This document shows positions 21,979 to 23,558 of a stretch of DNA of 23,558 nt, piece after piece. The DNA comes from Oscillospiraceae bacterium (GTDB lineage Bacteria; Bacillota_A; Clostridia; Oscillospirales; Oscillospiraceae): assembly GCA_902789835.1 (NCBI GenBank), contig CADAPN010000021.1, positions 1 to 23,558 on the forward strand, written 5' to 3'. How positions within the stretch are numbered: the stretch's first letter is position 1; each line of letters begins with the position of its first letter. The position numbers and the translations under genes were made by a program. The notes beneath the pieces were generated by a model. It ran no database searches. It was not told the origin of the DNA and worked only from the letters and a program-made list of their open reading frames with translations.

Positions 21979-23520
21979 ATGAGTCTGATTGATCTTCTGA
22001 AATCCCGTCGTTCCGCCGACGTACAGCCTTCTGCCCCTGCCGCGGCCGCGGCCCCGTTCCAGTCCACCCGCAGCGACGCCCGTGCCGGCGCGCCGGAAGC
22101 GGTGCTTCGCGGCCTTGCGCCGGACGGCGGACTCTATGTCGACCCGGAGATCGCCTCCGGGAATTTCGATGTGCAGGGCTGCCTCGCGCTGGACCCCCTC
22201 GGCCAGTCCGAGAAGATTCTCTCCCGGCTGCTGCCCGGCTTCGGCGATATGGGGCCTCTGGTACACCGCGCCTATGAGGGCCGTTTTGCCAGTGCGGAGC
22301 TCACGCCCCTGGTGCCGGTGGGCGACGACTATGTGCTGGAGCTCTTCCACGGGCCCACCGCCGCCTTCAAGGACGTGGCGCTCTGCATGCTGCCCCAGCT
22401 TATGACCGCCGCGCGCGGACTCACCGGCATGAAAGACAAGACCGTCATCCTCACCGCCACCTCCGGCGATACCGGCAAGGCCGCTCTGGAGGGCTTCCAT
22501 GACGTGCCGGGCACCGGAATCATGGTCTTCTTCCCGCATAAGGGCGTCTCCGCCGTCCAGGAGGCCCAGATGCTGACCCAGGAGGGCGGCAACGTGGCCG
22601 TCTGCGCCGTAAAGGGAAACTTTGACGACTGCCAGAGCGCGGTGAAGCAGGTCTTCTCCCGCTATGCCGGCAGCGCCCCGGTTCCCGGCGTCCGCCTCTC
22701 CTCCGCCAACTCCATCAACATCGGCCGCCTGGCCCCGCAGGTTGTCTACTACTTCCTCGCCTATGCCTCTCTGATGAAGCAGGGCCGCATCCGCTTCGGC
22801 GATCCGGTGGACTATGTCGTTCCCACCGGGAACTTCGGCGATATCCTCGCCGGCTGGTACGCCAAGCAGCTCGGTCTTCCCGTGGGCCGTCTGGTCTGCG
22901 CCTCCAATGCCAACCGCGTGCTGACCGACTTCCTCACCACCGGCGTCTATGACCGGCGGCGCGAGTTCTTTAAGACCAGCTCTCCTTCCATGGACATCCT
23001 CGTCTCCTCCAATCTGGAGCGCCTGCTCTTCTACGCGGCCGGCGGCGACACCGAGTGCGTGAAGAACGACATGCTCCGCCTGCAGAATTCCGGCTATTAT
23101 AAGATCTCGGCCAAGGCCATGGACTTCATCCGGAAGGACTTCTCCGCTTACTGCTGCGACGAAGCCGGAACCCTTGCGGAAATCCGCCGCTGCTTCTCCG
23201 AGACCGGCTATCTCCCCGACACCCACACGGCCGTCGCGCTGCACGCGGCGCAGCTCTATAAAAAAGAAGAGCCCAGCAATGCCCCCGTGGTGGTGCTCTC
23301 CACCGCCTCCCCCTTCAAGTTCCCGGCCGCGGTCCTCACCGCGCTCGGTGAGGACCCCGAGGGCGACGCTTTTTCCCAGATGGCACAGCTCGCCCGGGTT
23401 TCCGGGCTGGAGCCGCCCGTCTCCCTCTCCGGCCTGCAGGGCAAAGCTTATCTCCACAACGATGTCATCGAGAAGACCGACATCGCGGACTATGTTCTGA
23501 AGACTCTCGGCCGGCTCTGA
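21979..23520 (+). CDS. thrC: Threonine synthase
   Basis: ThrC converts O-phosphohomoserine to threonine using PLP. The 513-residue protein is the long (fungal/enterobacterial-like) type. The family N-terminus FQSTRSDARAGAPEAVLRGLAPDGGLYV starts at residue 27, PLP-binding Lys131 is in HGPTAAFKDVAL, and TATSGDTGKAAL and VPTGNFGDILAGWYA follow. Residues 1-26 are an extra Ala/Pro-rich leader (PSAPAAAAAP). The ATG has AAAGGAAC upstream and no later start is better. It ends the regulator-thrC unit; homoserine kinase (thrB) is not in the window. The last 38 bases after the stop show no further gene. Confidence 0.96.
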   Translation: MSLIDLLKSRRSADVQPSAPAAAAAPFQSTRSDARAGAPEAVLRGLAPDGGLYVDPEIASGNFDVQGCLALDPLGQSEKILSRLLPGFGDMGPLVHRAYEGRFASAELTPLVPVGDDYVLELFHGPTAAFKDVALCMLPQLMTAARGLTGMKDKTVILTATSGDTGKAALEGFHDVPGTGIMVFFPHKGVSAVQEAQMLTQEGGNVAVCAVKGNFDDCQSAVKQVFSRYAGSAPVPGVRLSSANSINIGRLAPQVVYYFLAYASLMKQGRIRFGDPVDYVVPTGNFGDILAGWYAKQLGLPVGRLVCASNANRVLTDFLTTGVYDRRREFFKTSSPSMDILVSSNLERLLFYAAGGDTECVKNDMLRLQNSGYYKISAKAMDFIRKDFSAYCCDEAGTLAEIRRCFSETGYLPDTHTAVALHAAQLYKKEEPSNAPVVVLSTASPFKFPAAVLTALGEDPEGDAFSQMAQLARVSGLEPPVSLSGLQGKAYLHNDVIEKTDIADYVLKTLGRL

Positions 23521-23558
23521 TCTCCGCTGATCACCAAAAGGCAGGCCTGAAGCCCCTC

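Noticed and set aside
21859..23457. A 532-codon minus-strand frame opposite thrC
   Set aside because: Shadow of thrC; no start signal and no recognisable domain.

Overview
The window looks like the chromosome of a GC-rich, anaerobic, gut-type member of the Clostridia (Bacillota). The signs are strong Shine-Dalgarno sites, sigma-A-type promoters, a clostridial Mrp ATPase paired with a NifX-like protein, a KimA-type potassium importer, and a ThrR-like ACT regulator beside threonine genes. It is mostly housekeeping DNA with no phage, transposase, CRISPR array, rRNA or tRNA gene. The left 4.2 kb is damaged, and one intergenic region holds a duplicated gene end. The assignment to Clostridia is inference from gene content.

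Left part (1-4900, nearly all minus strand): an uronate/pentose region with araD, a LacI-family regulator, the 3' stub of a TRAP transporter gene (dctM) and kduI. Upstream lie an Mrp/NBP35 ATPase gene and a NifX-like gene with a Cys-rich tail. Three of these genes carry deletions. kduI lacks about 80 bp that encode three of its four metal ligands. dctM has lost all but its last 80 codons or so and is joined to the operon's promoter/operator leader. mrp has a deletion of about 14 nt that shifts the frame. This is either real decay or an assembly/strain-mixture artefact.

Centre (4900-13700): a membrane-anchored VanY-type D,D-carboxypeptidase; kimA; and a minus-strand response regulator, histidine kinase and small two-TM protein with an apparently autoregulated promoter. 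Next come three envelope genes downstream of lepA, in the order anchored NTF2-like protein, phosphodiester glycosidase, Lgt-like membrane protein. The Lgt-like protein has the Lgt fold signature but lacks several essential residues. These three genes are the best candidate here for an undescribed functional unit.

Right part (13700-23558): lepA (minus) and pta (plus) are divergent, followed by tadA and, convergent to it, trmL. Then comes the aspartate-family pathway. hom-lysC-asd is a tight minus-strand operon, diverging from a plus-strand ACT regulator gene and thrC. The region between them holds two related AT-rich inverted repeats that are good candidates for the regulator's operators. Downstream of asd there is a second, silent-site-diverged copy of the last 13 codons of asd with its own hairpin. 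No homoserine kinase gene (thrB) is present in the window.
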